Below are positions 43,122 to 52,842 of a stretch of 64,000 nucleotides of DNA, one piece after another. The stretch is from Sphingomonas insulae (GTDB lineage: Bacteria > Pseudomonadota > Alphaproteobacteria > Sphingomonadales > Sphingomonadaceae): the NCBI RefSeq assembly GCF_010450875.1, contig NZ_CP048422.1, positions 1,953,001 to 2,017,000 of the forward strand, given 5' to 3'. The translations under genes were made by a program, and so were the position numbers. Positions within the stretch are counted from its first letter, which is position 1, and every line of letters begins with the position of its first letter. The notes under the pieces were generated by a model. That model had not been told where the DNA came from and made no database searches. It was given only the letters and a program-made list of their open reading frames with translations.

Positions 43122-43757
43122 ATGGCGTGGGACCGCAACCAGATGGCCGCGCGCGCCGCGCAGGAATTGCGCGACGGCTATTACGTCAACCTCGGTATCG
43201 GCATTCCGACGTTGGTGGCGAACAACATCCCGGCGGGCATGACGGTAACGCTGCAATCCGAAAACGGCATGCTCGGCATCGGCCCGTTTCCGTACGACGA
43301 CGAGGTCGATGCCGATCTCATCAACGCCGGCAAGCAGACGATCAGCGAGCTGCCGCAATCGGCCTATTTCGGCAGCGAACAGAGTTTCGCGATGATCCGC
43401 GGCGGCCACATCGACCTGACCGTCCTCGGCGCGATGGAAGTCAGCGAGGGCGGCGACATCGCCAACTGGATGATCCCGGGCAAGATGATCAAGGGCATGG
43501 GCGGCGCGATGGACCTCGTCGCCGGGGTCAAGCAGATCATCGTCGTGATGGATCACAATGCCAAGGACGGCAGCCCGAAGTTCATTCCGTCCTGCTCGTT
43601 GCCGCTGACCGGCAAGAACGTCGTCGACATGATCGTCACCGATCTCGGCGTGTTCCGCCGTACCGATCATCAGGCGCCGTTCAAGCTGATCGAGGTCGCA
43701 CCTGGCGTGACCGCTGACGAGATTGCCGCGAAAACCACCGCCCGATATACCAGCTAG
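43122..43757 (+). CDS. scoB: 3-oxoacid CoA-transferase subunit B
   Basis: This 211-residue subunit has [20 protein letters not shown] and [17 protein letters not shown], where the Glu of SENGMLG forms the CoA thioester intermediate. It pairs with ScoA. It is the last gene of the operon scoA-phosphatase-scoB. A 291-bp gap follows in which I see no gene. Confidence 0.96.
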   Translation: MAWDRNQMAARAAQELRDGYYVNLGIGIPTLVANNIPAGMTVTLQSENGMLGIGPFPYDDEVDADLINAGKQTISELPQSAYFGSEQSFAMIRGGHIDLTVLGAMEVSEGGDIANWMIPGKMIKGMGGAMDLVAGVKQIIVVMDHNAKDGSPKFIPSCSLPLTGKNVVDMIVTDLGVFRRTDHQAPFKLIEVAPGVTADEIAAKTTARYTS

Positions 43758-44048
43758 GTGGTGGCGAGGCTTGCTACGTGCGACGATGGCGCTCGACGCC
43801 GTCGATCGCGCTCATCCGTACGGTAAAACCGGGTTTGTTCGCGTATTGGGTGCCCTAGGGGCAAGGTCGGCGCATTGCAGCGGATCGGATAGCGGTCAAA
43901 GTGTTTGCGCACGCTGCCGGGGGCCTTCCGCAGCGCGCCGTCGAACAACAATGTCTTAAGACCGCAAATGAAGGGCGGTGCGGTCGAGGGCAATTTTCTG
44001 ACACTCCGCCTCGACCTTCGCGCAGCTTTCGGTTAACGCGCCCGCATC

Positions 44049-45488
44049 ATGGCTACCAGACCGCAAACCCTGTATGAGAAGATCTGGGCGGCGCATGTCG
44101 TCGAACGGCGCGACGATGGCACCTGCCTAATCTATATCGATCGTCACCTCGTTCATGAAGTGACCAGCCCGCAGGCGTTCGAGGGCCTGCGTGTCGCGGG
44201 CCGCCGGGTGCGCCGGCCGGAACTGACGCTTGCCGTCCCCGACCATAATCTGCCGACGACGCCGCGGGTCGACGCTGCCGGCCGGCTCTTGCCGATCGAG
44301 GATCCGGAGAGTGCGCAGCAACTCGACGCCCTCCGCCGCAACACCAGCGAATTCGGTATCGACTATATCGACGCCACCGCGGCGGAGCAGGGCATCGTCC
44401 ACGTCGTCGGTCCGGAACTGGGTTTCACGCTGCCCGGCACGACGCTCGTCTGCGGTGACAGCCATACCTCCACCCACGGCGCCTTGGGTGCGCTGGCGTT
44501 CGGCATCGGCACTAGCGAGGTCGAGCATGTGCTGGCAACGCAGACGTTGCTGCTCAGCCAGTCGAAGACGATGGAAGTGCGCGTCGACGGCACTTTGGGT
44601 TTCGGCGTTAGTCCGAAGGATGTGATTCTGGCGATAATGGGCCGCATCGGCGCCGCAGGTGGCAGCGGCCATGTCATCGAATATACCGGCGACGTCATGC
44701 GCGCCATGTCGATCGAGGGGCGGATGACCGTCGCGAACATGTCGATCGAGGGCGGCGCGCGTGCCGGACTGTTCGCGCCCGATGCCCTGACCTTCGCTTA
44801 TCTGAAGGGCCGTCCGATGGTTCCGCAAGGCGCGGCATGGGATGCTGCCGTCGCATGGTGGCGCAGCCTCGCCACCGATCCGGGCGCAACCTACGACAAG
44901 GTCGTAACGCTCGACGCCACCGACATCGCGCCGGCCTTGACGTGGGGGACGAGCCCTGAGGACGTCGTGCCGATCACCGGCGTCGTGCCGACGCCGGATA
45001 GCTTCGCCGATCCGTCGAAGCGCGCCGCCGCGCAGCGCAGCCTCGATTACATGGGGCTGACCCCCGGTACCGCGATGCAGGACGTCGCGGTCCAGCACGT
45101 CTTCATCGGCAGCTGCACGAACAGCCGGATCGAGGATCTGCGTGCCGCGGCTGCGGTCGCCGATGGCCGCCGTGTCGCCGATGGCGTGCGGGCGATGGTG
45201 GTGCCCGGCTCCGGCCTCGTGAAACGGCAGGCGGAGGCCGAAGGGCTCGACCGCGTGTTTGTGGAGGCGGGCTTCGAATGGCGTGAACCGGGGTGTTCGA
45301 TGTGCCTTGCCATGAACCCCGACAAGGTGCCTGCGGGGGAGCGGTGCGCGTCCACGTCGAACCGGAATTTCGTGGGTCGACAAGGTCCTGGCGCACGGAC
45401 ACACCTGTTGTCGCCAGCGATGGCGGCGGCCGCGGCGGTGACCGGGCGGCTCGCCGACGTTCGTGACTTGATGGGAGCAAGGCTATGA
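44049..45488 (+). CDS. leuC: 3-isopropylmalate dehydratase large subunit
   Basis: This 479-residue aconitase-family subunit has the cluster-binding cysteines in [16 protein letters not shown] and [13 protein letters not shown], with [12 protein letters not shown] earlier. It converts 2-isopropylmalate to 3-isopropylmalate with LeuD in leucine synthesis. A 35-residue ORF overlaps its end. No attenuator-like leader was recognised upstream. Confidence 0.97.
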   Translation: MATRPQTLYEKIWAAHVVERRDDGTCLIYIDRHLVHEVTSPQAFEGLRVAGRRVRRPELTLAVPDHNLPTTPRVDAAGRLLPIEDPESAQQLDALRRNTSEFGIDYIDATAAEQGIVHVVGPELGFTLPGTTLVCGDSHTSTHGALGALAFGIGTSEVEHVLATQTLLLSQSKTMEVRVDGTLGFGVSPKDVILAIMGRIGAAGGSGHVIEYTGDVMRAMSIEGRMTVANMSIEGGARAGLFAPDALTFAYLKGRPMVPQGAAWDAAVAWWRSLATDPGATYDKVVTLDATDIAPALTWGTSPEDVVPITGVVPTPDSFADPSKRAAAQRSLDYMGLTPGTAMQDVAVQHVFIGSCTNSRIEDLRAAAAVADGRRVADGVRAMVVPGSGLVKRQAEAEGLDRVFVEAGFEWREPGCSMCLAMNPDKVPAGERCASTSNRNFVGRQGPGARTHLLSPAMAAAAAVTGRLADVRDLMGARL

Positions 45489-45592
45489 AGAAGGTACTGG
45501 TATTGCTGGTGGCCGGCGCGATGATGAGTGGCGTCGCCGCGTATGTGGCTGGTGCGCGCGTGCTCGCCAACCCGGTCAAGACGCAGCGCTGA
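45485..45592 (+). CDS. Tiny membrane protein between leuC and leuD
   Basis: This is a 35-residue [23 protein letters not shown], then a short polar tail. The ATG overlaps the leuC TGA (ATGA), and leuD begins 7 bp after its stop, so it is certainly within the transcript. It reads as a signal anchor. Function unknown, but the exact fit between two subunit genes supports translation. Confidence 0.6.
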   Translation: MKKVLVLLVAGAMMSGVAAYVAGARVLANPVKTQR

Positions 45593-45599
45593 TCCCGCA

Positions 45600-46229
45600 A
45601 TGCAGCCCGTCACGACCGTCAGCGGTACGGCATACCCCTGGGGTGCCAAGAATATCGACACCGACATCATCATCCCCGCGCATTGGCTGAAAACCATTAC
45701 GCGCACGGGGCTGTCGCGTGGCGCGTTCGAAACGGTGCGGGCGCAACCGGGCAATGTCTTCGACGATCCCCGCTATGCAGGTGCGCCGATCCTTATCGCC
45801 GGTGACAATTTCGGCTGTGGTTCCAGTCGGGAACACGCCGCCTGGGCCCTTGCCGATATGGGCGTGCGGGCGGTGATCGCACCGAGCTTTTCGGACATTT
45901 TCTCGGGCAATGCGTTCAAGAACGGCATCGTGCCCGTCGTACTACCGCAGGCGGCGGTGGACCGGCTAGTCGACGTCGCCAAGGACCAGACGATTGCCGT
46001 CGACCTGGAAACGATGACCGTTACCACCCCGTTTCAGGATCGCTTCAGCTTCGAACTCGACGCATTCCGCCGCCAATGCCTGATGCAGGGGCTGGACGAG
46101 ATCGGGCTAACGATGGCAAAGGATACCGCGATTTCGAAATTCGAGGGCGCGGTGGATCGGAACCGCCCCTGGATCGGGAGCAGGAGCGGATATGCGAGCA
46201 TTGCTGTCAACGACGCCGGGCGGACCTGA
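45600..46229 (+). CDS. leuD: 3-isopropylmalate dehydratase small subunit
   Basis: This 209-residue swivel domain has [20 protein letters not shown] and [17 protein letters not shown], the substrate-binding signatures of LeuD. It partners LeuC. Its end overlaps the start of the quinone oxidoreductase gene by 38 bp, which is longer than the 4-bp overlaps seen elsewhere. Confidence 0.96.
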   Translation: MQPVTTVSGTAYPWGAKNIDTDIIIPAHWLKTITRTGLSRGAFETVRAQPGNVFDDPRYAGAPILIAGDNFGCGSSREHAAWALADMGVRAVIAPSFSDIFSGNAFKNGIVPVVLPQAAVDRLVDVAKDQTIAVDLETMTVTTPFQDRFSFELDAFRRQCLMQGLDEIGLTMAKDTAISKFEGAVDRNRPWIGSRSGYASIAVNDAGRT

Positions 46230-47190
46230 AACACTAGAACTTACCGAGTTGCCCGATCCGGCACCTGTCAAGGGGCAGGTCCTGATCGATGTGAAGGCCT
46301 GCGCGATCAATTATCCCGATGTATTGATCATCGAGGACAAATATCAATTCAAGCCGCAACGCCCGTTTGCACCCGGCGGCGAGATCGCCGGCATCATCGC
46401 GGCGCTGGGCGAGGGCGTCACCGACTGGCAGGTGGGCGATAGGGTGATGGGCGTGATCGGTCACGGCGGCCTCGCCACGAAGATCGCGACTGAACCGCAG
46501 CGCCTGTACCGACTGCCGGAGGAGCGCAGCTTTGCCGAGGGCGCGGCGCTGATCCTTACTTATGGCACCACCATCCATGCCCTGCTCGACCGCGGGCATT
46601 TGAAGGCGGGGCAATCGCTGCTGGTGTTAGGTGCTGCCGGCGGCGTCGGCCTTGCGGCAATCGAGCTCGGCAAGGCTTACGGCGCGCATGTGGTCGCGGC
46701 TGTCTCGTCCGATGACAAAGCGGCGGCGGCAAAGGCGGCTGGCGCCGATGAGACGATTATCTATGGCCGCGCACCGTTCGATAAAGACCAGTCCAAGGCG
46801 CTGGCGGAGCAGTTCAAGGCGTCGGGCGGTCGCGGCGGCTTCGACGTCATCTACGATCCCGTCGGCGGCGACTATGCGGAGCCGGCACTACGCTCGATCG
46901 CATGGGAAGGGCGCTATCTGGTCGTAGGGTTTCCTGCGGGGATACCCAAATTGCCTCTAAACCTCACGCTACTGAAAAGCTGCGACGTGTGCGGCGTCTT
47001 CTGGGGCGCCTTCGCGGCGCGTGACCCTGAGGCAAACAAAAGTCACGTCAACGAGTTATTCCGCCTGTGGCGGGATCGATCGATCGCGCCGAATGTGACT
47101 GAGACATTCTCTTTCGAACGGGGAGGCGATGCTATCACCAGGATGGCGGCGCGAGCCGCCATCGGAAAATTGGTCGTGACCGTAGGCTAG
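46192..47190 (+). CDS. NADPH:quinone oxidoreductase (zinc-free MDR family)
   Basis: This 332-residue protein has [20 protein letters not shown], the quinone-reductase motif region, and the nucleotide-binding [20 protein letters not shown]. It lacks the zinc-ligand cysteines of alcohol dehydrogenases. It should reduce quinones or enones with NADPH in the cytoplasm. The start ATG is preceded by GGAG and lies within the leuD 3' end, so it is part of the leu operon. Confidence 0.9.
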   Translation: MRALLSTTPGGPETLELTELPDPAPVKGQVLIDVKACAINYPDVLIIEDKYQFKPQRPFAPGGEIAGIIAALGEGVTDWQVGDRVMGVIGHGGLATKIATEPQRLYRLPEERSFAEGAALILTYGTTIHALLDRGHLKAGQSLLVLGAAGGVGLAAIELGKAYGAHVVAAVSSDDKAAAAKAAGADETIIYGRAPFDKDQSKALAEQFKASGGRGGFDVIYDPVGGDYAEPALRSIAWEGRYLVVGFPAGIPKLPLNLTLLKSCDVCGVFWGAFAARDPEANKSHVNELFRLWRDRSIAPNVTETFSFERGGDAITRMAARAAIGKLVVTVG

Positions 47191-47193
47191 GCT

Positions 47194-47337
47194 TCAGCGC
47201 ATCGCGAAAAATGTCGCCAATATCATTGCCCACAATAACAGCGAAATGGCCGTTCCGATCATGACGCCTGTCAGCGGCGGAACGCGATCGGCGGTCGGTG
47301 GTGCATGGAAGCCGACGGCGGCATTGGTTTTCAGCAT
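47194..47337 (-). CDS. Small single-span membrane protein
   Basis: This 47-residue ORF, convergent with the oxidoreductase gene, has a hydrophilic N-terminus (KTNAAVGFHAPPTADRVPP) and one membrane span (GVMIGTAISLLLWAMILATF). Length and layout match other small sphingomonad membrane proteins. It starts with an ATG preceded by GAGGAGATGG a few bases upstream. Confidence 0.55.
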   Translation of the reverse strand: MLKTNAAVGFHAPPTADRVPPLTGVMIGTAISLLLWAMILATFFAMR

Positions 47338-47532
47338 CGTCCATCTCCTCGGGCGTCGTTCAATGCGCCTCTGATACTATCTCACCACAGATATAAAGGT
47401 TCCGTAAAGTCCTTTTCCGACATACCGGATTATGGAAAATGCCGTATTTGTCGACCGCGGATGAGCACGTTGCGCCGACGGGGGCCTGCACCTATGTGAC
47501 GAGCCTACGCAGCGCTGGGGGTGAAATCGGCC

Positions 47533-47856
47533 ATGACGATGTATGACGATCGCGGACAGGCCGAAGAAAACCACATGGCACGGGCCGAAGAGATGGCGTT
47601 TCGGGTGACGGCACGGCGCAATCGCCTGCTCGGCCAATGGGCCGCGATACAGATGGGACTGACGCCCGAGGAAACCGATGCTTATGCGAAGGCAGTGGTT
47701 CAGGCCGATTTCGAAGAGGCAGGCGATGAAGACGTCGTGCGGAAACTTTTCGGCGATCTGACCGCCGCAGGTGTGAACACCGACGATGCCGCCGTCCGCC
47801 GCGCTCTTGCCGAAAAGGCGATTGAGGCGCGGCGCCAACTGATGCAGTCGGAGTAA
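47533..47856 (+). CDS. DUF1476 protein (ATP synthase zeta-type inhibitor)
   Basis: This 107-residue helical protein matches the alphaproteobacterial DUF1476 family: TMYDDRGQAEENHMARAEEM, AFRVTARRNRLLGQWAA and DFEEAGDEDVVRKLFGDL. In Paracoccus this is the zeta subunit that inhibits ATP hydrolysis by F1. I chose the ATG giving the usual short N-terminus. It is the first of three closely spaced genes with bolA and grxD. Confidence 0.88.
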   Translation: MTMYDDRGQAEENHMARAEEMAFRVTARRNRLLGQWAAIQMGLTPEETDAYAKAVVQADFEEAGDEDVVRKLFGDLTAAGVNTDDAAVRRALAEKAIEARRQLMQSE

Positions 47857-47861
47857 ACGCG

Positions 47862-48092
47862 ATGCCGATGGCTGCCGACGATATCATCGCGCTGATCCGT
47901 GCCGCGATTCCCGATGCCGACGTCCAGATCACCGATCTCGCTGGCGATGGCGACCATTATGCCGCACGCGTCGTGTCGGCCAGTTTTGCCGGCCTGCCCC
48001 TCCGCAAGCAACATCAGGCGGTCTATGCGGCGCTGGGGCATCGGATGGGCGGAGAATTGCACGCGCTGCAACTTAAGACCGCAGCCGCTTGA
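47862..48092 (+). CDS. bolA: BolA-family protein
   Basis: This 76-residue protein has the BolA/YrbA pattern ITDLAGDGDHYAARVVSASF and LPLRKQHQAVYAALG, with the conserved His of RKQHQ. BolA partners monothiol glutaredoxins in iron-sulfur trafficking and iron sensing. It lies directly before grxD. Confidence 0.92.
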   Translation: MPMAADDIIALIRAAIPDADVQITDLAGDGDHYAARVVSASFAGLPLRKQHQAVYAALGHRMGGELHALQLKTAAA

Positions 48093-48103
48093 GGAAGATG
48101 ACT

Positions 48104-48430
48104 ATGACCGACGATACAAACGCCCGGATCGACGCCGTCGTGAAGAACAATCCCGTCGTGCTGTTCATGAAAGGCAGTCCGTTGTTTCCGCAATGCGGCT
48201 TCTCGAGCCGTGCGGTGGCGATTCTCGACCATCTCAATGTCGAATATGAGAGTGTCGATGTGTTGCAGGATCAGGGTATCCGTCAGGGCATCAAGGCCTA
48301 TTCGGACTGGCCGACGATCCCGCAGCTCTATGCCAATGGTGAGTTCGTCGGCGGATCGGATATCATGATGGAAATGTACGAGAGCGGTGAATTGGCGACC
48401 CTGCTCAAGCGCGATACGACTGCCGGCTGA
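48104..48430 (+). CDS. grxD: Monothiol glutaredoxin, Grx4/GrxD type
   Basis: This 108-residue protein has the CGFS active site in FPQCGFSSRAVAIL, with KGSP before and WPTIPQLYANGEFVGGSDI after. It binds a bridging 2Fe-2S cluster with glutathione, often with BolA. The ATG at 48104 has GAGG at the right distance; an ATG 6 nt upstream is too close to it. Confidence 0.93.
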   Translation: MTDDTNARIDAVVKNNPVVLFMKGSPLFPQCGFSSRAVAILDHLNVEYESVDVLQDQGIRQGIKAYSDWPTIPQLYANGEFVGGSDIMMEMYESGELATLLKRDTTAG

Positions 48431-48444
48431 GCTAGACCGTCGCA

Positions 48445-49692
48445 ATGCTGATGACGCATGGCGGCGGGTGCGATCGGCGTCCGCTGCTGGTCTGTGATCT
48501 GACGCAGAGCTATTCGACGACGGGCGGTGGTGGCATCAGTACGTATTTGCGTGAAAAGCGCGATTACGTGCTGGGTCACACGCCGCATCACCTGTTGCAG
48601 ATCGTGCCGGGTGACGCCGACAGGGTGTCGGTCAACGGCCGTCATATTTTTGCCGAGGTGGCGGCTGATCCGGTTCGTGGCAGCCCCAATTATCGTTTCA
48701 TCCTTCGGGTAGCGGCCGTTCGCCGTCTGCTGGCGGAATATCAGCCCGATATCATCGAATCGCTATGTCCGTGGGTGCTGCCCTGGACAGCCATTCGTCA
48801 TCGGCGTGCGTTTCCTGCCACTGCGCTGGTGGCCGGCTATCGTACCGATTTCCCAAATGCGCATGTCGATCGGGTGGCTGGCGCGCTGTTCGGACCGATG
48901 GGCAAGTTATTCTACTGGCTGAGCCTCGGCTACGCGGAGATCACCTACCGCGAGTTCGATCGCGTCTACACGCTGGGTGACGAGGCGCGCGAGACATTGC
49001 GTCGACGCGGCATCACGAGAACCGACGTGCTACCGTTGGGTGTGGATACGCAGTTGTTCCACCCGACGCGCCGCGATTCAAATTATCGAAGTTCGATCGG
49101 TCTGCCCGGCAGCGGGCCGTTGTTAATCTATGCCGGACGGATCGACAACGAAAAGCGGGCAGACCGGCTCGTGGCGATGATGCGCCAATTGCCACAGGAT
49201 TTGGGCGCGGCATTGGTGATGATCGGCGACGGCAAGCTGAAGGCGTCCTTGCAAAACGACGCGGCCGATCTACCCATCGCATTCACCGGATTTGAAACCG
49301 ACCGTTCCAGTCTCGCCAAGGCTTTGGCATCGGCGGACTTGTACGTGTCCGCGATGGCCGACGAAACCTTTGGCATCTCGATCATCGAGGCACAGGCATC
49401 CGGGTTGCCGGTGGTCGGCGTTGCGGGTGGCGCTATGCCAGCGCGCGTACCAACGGAGATAGGGCGGCTTGGCCCTGTCGATGACGTCGCAACGATGGCC
49501 GCGAACGTCATGCACCTATGGCAAGGCGACCTTGCCGCGATGCGTGTGTCTGCGCGGGCGCATGTTGAACGCCACTTCAGCTGGCAGCGAACGTTTGAGC
49601 AGTTGTTCGACGGGATTTACCCGCAAGCCCTGGCCTGTGCGGCGGCTCGGGTAGAGGCTAAATCGTCTCGGCGGATGGCTGCGATCGGGTAG
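48445..49692 (+). CDS. GT4-type glycosyltransferase
   Basis: This 415-residue enzyme has the N-terminal DLTQSYSTTGGGGISTYLRE and a C-terminal GT-B nucleotide-sugar domain (LLIYAGRIDNEKRADRLVAM, then SADLYVSAMADETFGISIIE and AQASGLPVVG with the conserved E). It should transfer a sugar, possibly mannose, to a lipid or glycan. No polysaccharide cluster is near. It follows grxD by 14 bp and may be co-transcribed. Confidence 0.9.
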   Translation: MLMTHGGGCDRRPLLVCDLTQSYSTTGGGGISTYLREKRDYVLGHTPHHLLQIVPGDADRVSVNGRHIFAEVAADPVRGSPNYRFILRVAAVRRLLAEYQPDIIESLCPWVLPWTAIRHRRAFPATALVAGYRTDFPNAHVDRVAGALFGPMGKLFYWLSLGYAEITYREFDRVYTLGDEARETLRRRGITRTDVLPLGVDTQLFHPTRRDSNYRSSIGLPGSGPLLIYAGRIDNEKRADRLVAMMRQLPQDLGAALVMIGDGKLKASLQNDAADLPIAFTGFETDRSSLAKALASADLYVSAMADETFGISIIEAQASGLPVVGVAGGAMPARVPTEIGRLGPVDDVATMAANVMHLWQGDLAAMRVSARAHVERHFSWQRTFEQLFDGIYPQALACAAARVEAKSSRRMAAIG

Positions 49693-49994
49693 GCCGGGTG
49701 CGGGTGGGCTGCGCGAGACCGAAGGGGAACTGCAGACCCACCCTGCTGAAGCGTCGAAACGCTCGGCTGCTGACCATACTGCAGACTTTGTGCCACATGC
49801 GCGAAATCGCGGAATTCCGCCACCATCTCGGTTAACGTCGCGTTTTGCGAGGTTGCACCTGTAAACGATGCCGACAGCGTTCCTCACGCCCCTGCCGAAA
49901 TAAGCCAAGTGGTCATAATACCTCGCTGCAATTCCCCATTGACTACGGACGTAATCACGATGATTACAGGCGTAGTCGATATAGGAGCTGAGGT
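49693..49994. other. Intergenic region upstream of blaI-like gene
   Basis: These 302 bp hold the promoter and operator of the BlaI/BlaR1 pair at the right end (49939-49977). The rest contains no convincing gene on either strand. Confidence 0.5.
49939..49977 (+). promoter_or_regulatory. Promoter with nested-dyad BlaI-type operator
   Basis: TTGACT (49939-49944) and GATTAC (49962-49967) are spaced by 17 bp. Overlapping them is a nested symmetry centred on 49959: GTAATCA-CGA-TGATTAC (49951-49967) inside GACTAC (49941-49946) and GTAGTC (49972-49977). The TGATTAC and GTAGTC halves resemble the TAC/GTA half-sites of BlaI/MecI operators. Autorepression by the next gene product is the likely use. Confidence 0.75.
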
Positions 49995-50363
49995 ATGGCC
50001 GAACGTATCAGTGATGCCGAACATGCCGTGATGGAGGTATTGTGGGACGAGGCGCCGCTAACCGCACAGGACGTGGCGGAGCGGGTCGACCCAGCCCGGG
50101 GGTGGAGCGCCAACACGGTCAAGACATTGCTTGGTCGGTTGCTCGCCAAGGCCGCCATCACCCATCAGGAGGACGGCCGCCGCTATCTCTATCGACCCCT
50201 GGTTGCGCGGGATGATTACGTATCGGGCGAATCGAAACGGCTGATCGATCGCCTGTTCGGCGGCAAGCTGACCCCGCTGGTAGCGCATCTTGCCGAACGG
50301 GATGAACTCACTGCGCAGGATATCGCCGAGATCGAGGCGTTGCTGAAGGATCTGAAGCAATGA
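49995..50363 (+). CDS. blaI: BlaI/MecI/CopY-family repressor
   Basis: This 122-residue winged-helix repressor has ISDAEHAVMEVLWDEAPLTA, GWSANTVKTLLGRLLAKAAI and the cleavage/dimer region LFGGKLTPLVAHLAERDELT. It should bind the nested dyad just upstream. Its stop overlaps the BlaR1-like start, the usual coupling. The gene is paired with a peptidase sensor rather than a beta-lactamase. Confidence 0.93.
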   Translation: MAERISDAEHAVMEVLWDEAPLTAQDVAERVDPARGWSANTVKTLLGRLLAKAAITHQEDGRRYLYRPLVARDDYVSGESKRLIDRLFGGKLTPLVAHLAERDELTAQDIAEIEALLKDLKQ

Positions 50364-51880
50364 CCGCGTGGCTGATCGAAACGCTGATCGCCTCCACCGT
50401 ATTGATGCTAACCGTGCTGCTGGCGCGGGGCAGGGTACGCGATGCGTTCGGGCCCCAGGTCGCCTATGCATTGTGGGCGTTGCCGGCTCTGCGCTTGGCG
50501 TTGCCGCCGCTGCCAGACGCTTGGCGGCAAGCGGCCATTACCCCGTTGTCGGGTGTCGGCGAGACAATCACGATTCTGGTCGTCGATAGTCGGGCCGATA
50601 CGGCCACCATGGGGGCCGGATCATTGCCCTCCGTTGCCATGGTCGTCGCCGGACTTTGGGCTGCCGGTGCGCTCGGCTTTCTCTTGTGGCATCTGACCAG
50701 CCACACCCGCTTCTGCCGCCGTCTGCTGGGATCTGCCGCGGCGATCGAGCAGGTGAGGGGCGTGCATGTGATCGCCAGCGACGCAGCGACCGGGCCGCTC
50801 GCCTTCGGCGTGCTGCGACGCTACGTCGCCTTTCCGCTGGACTTCGCGGACCGCTACGACGCCGATGAGCGCGAACTGGCGCTGGCGCATGAGATCGGAC
50901 ACCATCAGCGCGGCGATCTGATCGCCAATTGGATCGCGCTCGCGGTGTTGGCGGTCCATTGGTTCAATCCGATCGCGTGGCGCGCTTTCCGGGCGTTCCG
51001 GGCTGACCAGGAACTTGCCAACGACGCCCGCGTGCTTGCCGGGCGATCAACGATCGATCGTCACGCCTATGCATGCGCCATCGTCAAGGCAGCGCACGGC
51101 GGCGCCGTGTCCGCCGCCTGCCATCTTCATACCGTCGATGATCTGAAAGGGAGAATTCGCATGTTGTCCACCTCGAAACATTCGCGACGTCGTCTTGCCA
51201 CCGGCGGGGTGATCGTCTCCACGCTCGTGCTTGCCGGCCTTGGCCTGACCGCGTCCGGCACCAGTGCTGCCGCCGCGCTGAGCGGTAAGGTGGGCAACAC
51301 GCTGGGGGTCGACCTTCAGACAGTGCCGCAGGCACCGAGCGTTCCGACAGCGCCGCCGGCACCGGGCAAGGTCATGGTCCCGCAGCCGCCGGAGGCTCCA
51401 CAGCCACCGCTTGCCGACAAACCGATCAAGCGTGTCGTCGTTAATCGGATCGGCAAGGACGGCAATGTGAGCACTTACACATCGGCGCCCGATGGCAGTT
51501 TCGATGACAAGGGCATCCAGCAAATGGTCGATCGGTCGATGAAGATGGTGCCCGAGGTGACCGAGCGGAATTGCAGCACCGGCAAGGACGGTGGCCCAAA
51601 AGACGTCGTGGTCAACGCCGCCAGGGGCGAGAAGCGCATGATCGTGATCTGCGCCAACCGCATTGAAGCCATGGTTACGGCCGGCAACGCCGCAGCGATC
51701 AATGTCGAACAGATCCGCCGCAATGCCATGCAAACGGCATTGGCCAGCGTGCAGGCGTCGCGTGCCGACATCGCCGGCAACCGCAGCATGAACGATGCGG
51801 ATCGCAAGGAAGCATTGGCCGAAATGGATCAGGCGCTGGCCGAGCTGAGGACCAAGATGACTTCGCCCGACAAGGATTAA
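50360..51880 (+). CDS. BlaR1/MecR1-like M56 peptidase
   Basis: This 506-residue membrane protein has N-terminal spans (AWLIETLIASTVLMLTVLLA; SVAMVVAGLWAAGALGFLLW) and the M56 zinc motif LALAHEIGHHQRGD with HEIGH at 177-181. A further span lies near residue 290. The C-terminus is not the penicillin-binding sensor domain of classical BlaR1 but a Pro-rich and coiled region (PQAPSVPTAPPAPGKVMVPQ on). It probably cleaves the BlaI-like repressor on an unknown signal. Confidence 0.88.
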   Translation: MTAWLIETLIASTVLMLTVLLARGRVRDAFGPQVAYALWALPALRLALPPLPDAWRQAAITPLSGVGETITILVVDSRADTATMGAGSLPSVAMVVAGLWAAGALGFLLWHLTSHTRFCRRLLGSAAAIEQVRGVHVIASDAATGPLAFGVLRRYVAFPLDFADRYDADERELALAHEIGHHQRGDLIANWIALAVLAVHWFNPIAWRAFRAFRADQELANDARVLAGRSTIDRHAYACAIVKAAHGGAVSAACHLHTVDDLKGRIRMLSTSKHSRRRLATGGVIVSTLVLAGLGLTASGTSAAAALSGKVGNTLGVDLQTVPQAPSVPTAPPAPGKVMVPQPPEAPQPPLADKPIKRVVVNRIGKDGNVSTYTSAPDGSFDDKGIQQMVDRSMKMVPEVTERNCSTGKDGGPKDVVVNAARGEKRMIVICANRIEAMVTAGNAAAINVEQIRRNAMQTALASVQASRADIAGNRSMNDADRKEALAEMDQALAELRTKMTSPDKD

Positions 51881-51975
51881 ATCGGGTCTGCCGACGTGTT
51901 TCCCGACCTCCTCCGCCGTCTGCCGGGGGAGGTCGCCTCTTGCACTGCCGCGCGCATCGGGCCACATCGCTGGCA

Positions 51976-52842
51976 ATGGCTGAGCACCCGACCGGCATTC
52001 CCATCCAGCTCGAGCCGCTCGTCACACGGGTGCTCGCCAACAATCCTTCGCCCTACACGAGCAGCGGTACCCAGACGCACATCGTGGGCGATCGCGATCT
52101 TGCCATCATCGATCCGGGTCCGGATGATGACGCGCACACCGAAGCACTGCTTCGGGCAGTTGGTGGTCGACCGGTGCGGGCGATCGTGATCACCCATCAC
52201 CATCGCGATCACAGTCCCGGCAGCAGGCCGCTCGCGGCCGCGACCGGCGCGCCGATCGTTGGCGCCGTCGCTGAGCATGTCGCCAGCGACAGCCTGCGCT
52301 TGGATGCGGCATTCGATGCGGACTACGCGCCCGACGAGGTATTGCGGGATGGCGACAGCGTCTCCGGCGATGGCTGGACGCTGGCAGCCGTCGCGACGCC
52401 GGGTCACACGTCCAATCATCTCGCCTTTGCATTGCCCGAGACGAAAGCGTTGTTCTCGGGCGACCATGTGATGGGATGGGCGACGAGCGTCATCTCGCCG
52501 CCCGATGGCGACATGGAGCACTATATGAAGAGCCTGGAAAAGCTGCTCGGCCGCGACGATCGCGTCTATTACCCTGGTCACGGCGAGGCGGTGGACAATC
52601 CGCAGCGGCTGGTGCGCGGCATGCTGGGCCATCGCAAGCAGCGCGAAGGACAGATACTGCGCCTGCTACGTGAAAGGCCGATGGCGCTCGGGCTGCTGAC
52701 GACGCGCATGTATGCGGGGATCGATCCGCGCCTCATACCGGCGGCGGAACGCTCGGTGCTCGCCCACCTGTACGATCTACGTGGAAGGGCGCTCGTCCAT
52801 GAGGAGCGCGACGTTTGGCAGATGACGGGGCAAGCCGCGTGA
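51976..52842 (+). CDS. Metallo-beta-lactamase-fold hydrolase (RNase Z/LACTB2-like)
   Basis: This 288-residue protein has THHHRDHSPG with the zinc-binding HxHxDH pattern, ATPGHTSNHL and FSGDHVMGW. The long C-terminal helix region (MLGHRKQREGQILRLLRERP) matches the LACTB2/beta-lactamase-like family, which hydrolyses RNA or thioesters rather than beta-lactams. It follows the BlaI/BlaR1 pair, so whether it is under that control is open. Confidence 0.88.
   Translation: MAEHPTGIPIQLEPLVTRVLANNPSPYTSSGTQTHIVGDRDLAIIDPGPDDDAHTEALLRAVGGRPVRAIVITHHHRDHSPGSRPLAAATGAPIVGAVAEHVASDSLRLDAAFDADYAPDEVLRDGDSVSGDGWTLAAVATPGHTSNHLAFALPETKALFSGDHVMGWATSVISPPDGDMEHYMKSLEKLLGRDDRVYYPGHGEAVDNPQRLVRGMLGHRKQREGQILRLLRERPMALGLLTTRMYAGIDPRLIPAAERSVLAHLYDLRGRALVHEERDVWQMTGQAA

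Noticed and set aside
43758-44048. Leader peptide or attenuator upstream of leuC.
   Set aside because: I found no short ORF rich in leucine codons and no terminator/antiterminator pair in this 291-bp gap.
51976-52842. True metallo-beta-lactamase, given the adjacent BlaI/BlaR1 pair.
   Set aside because: It has no signal peptide, and its C-terminal helical region matches LACTB2/RNase-type MBL proteins rather than secreted beta-lactamases.
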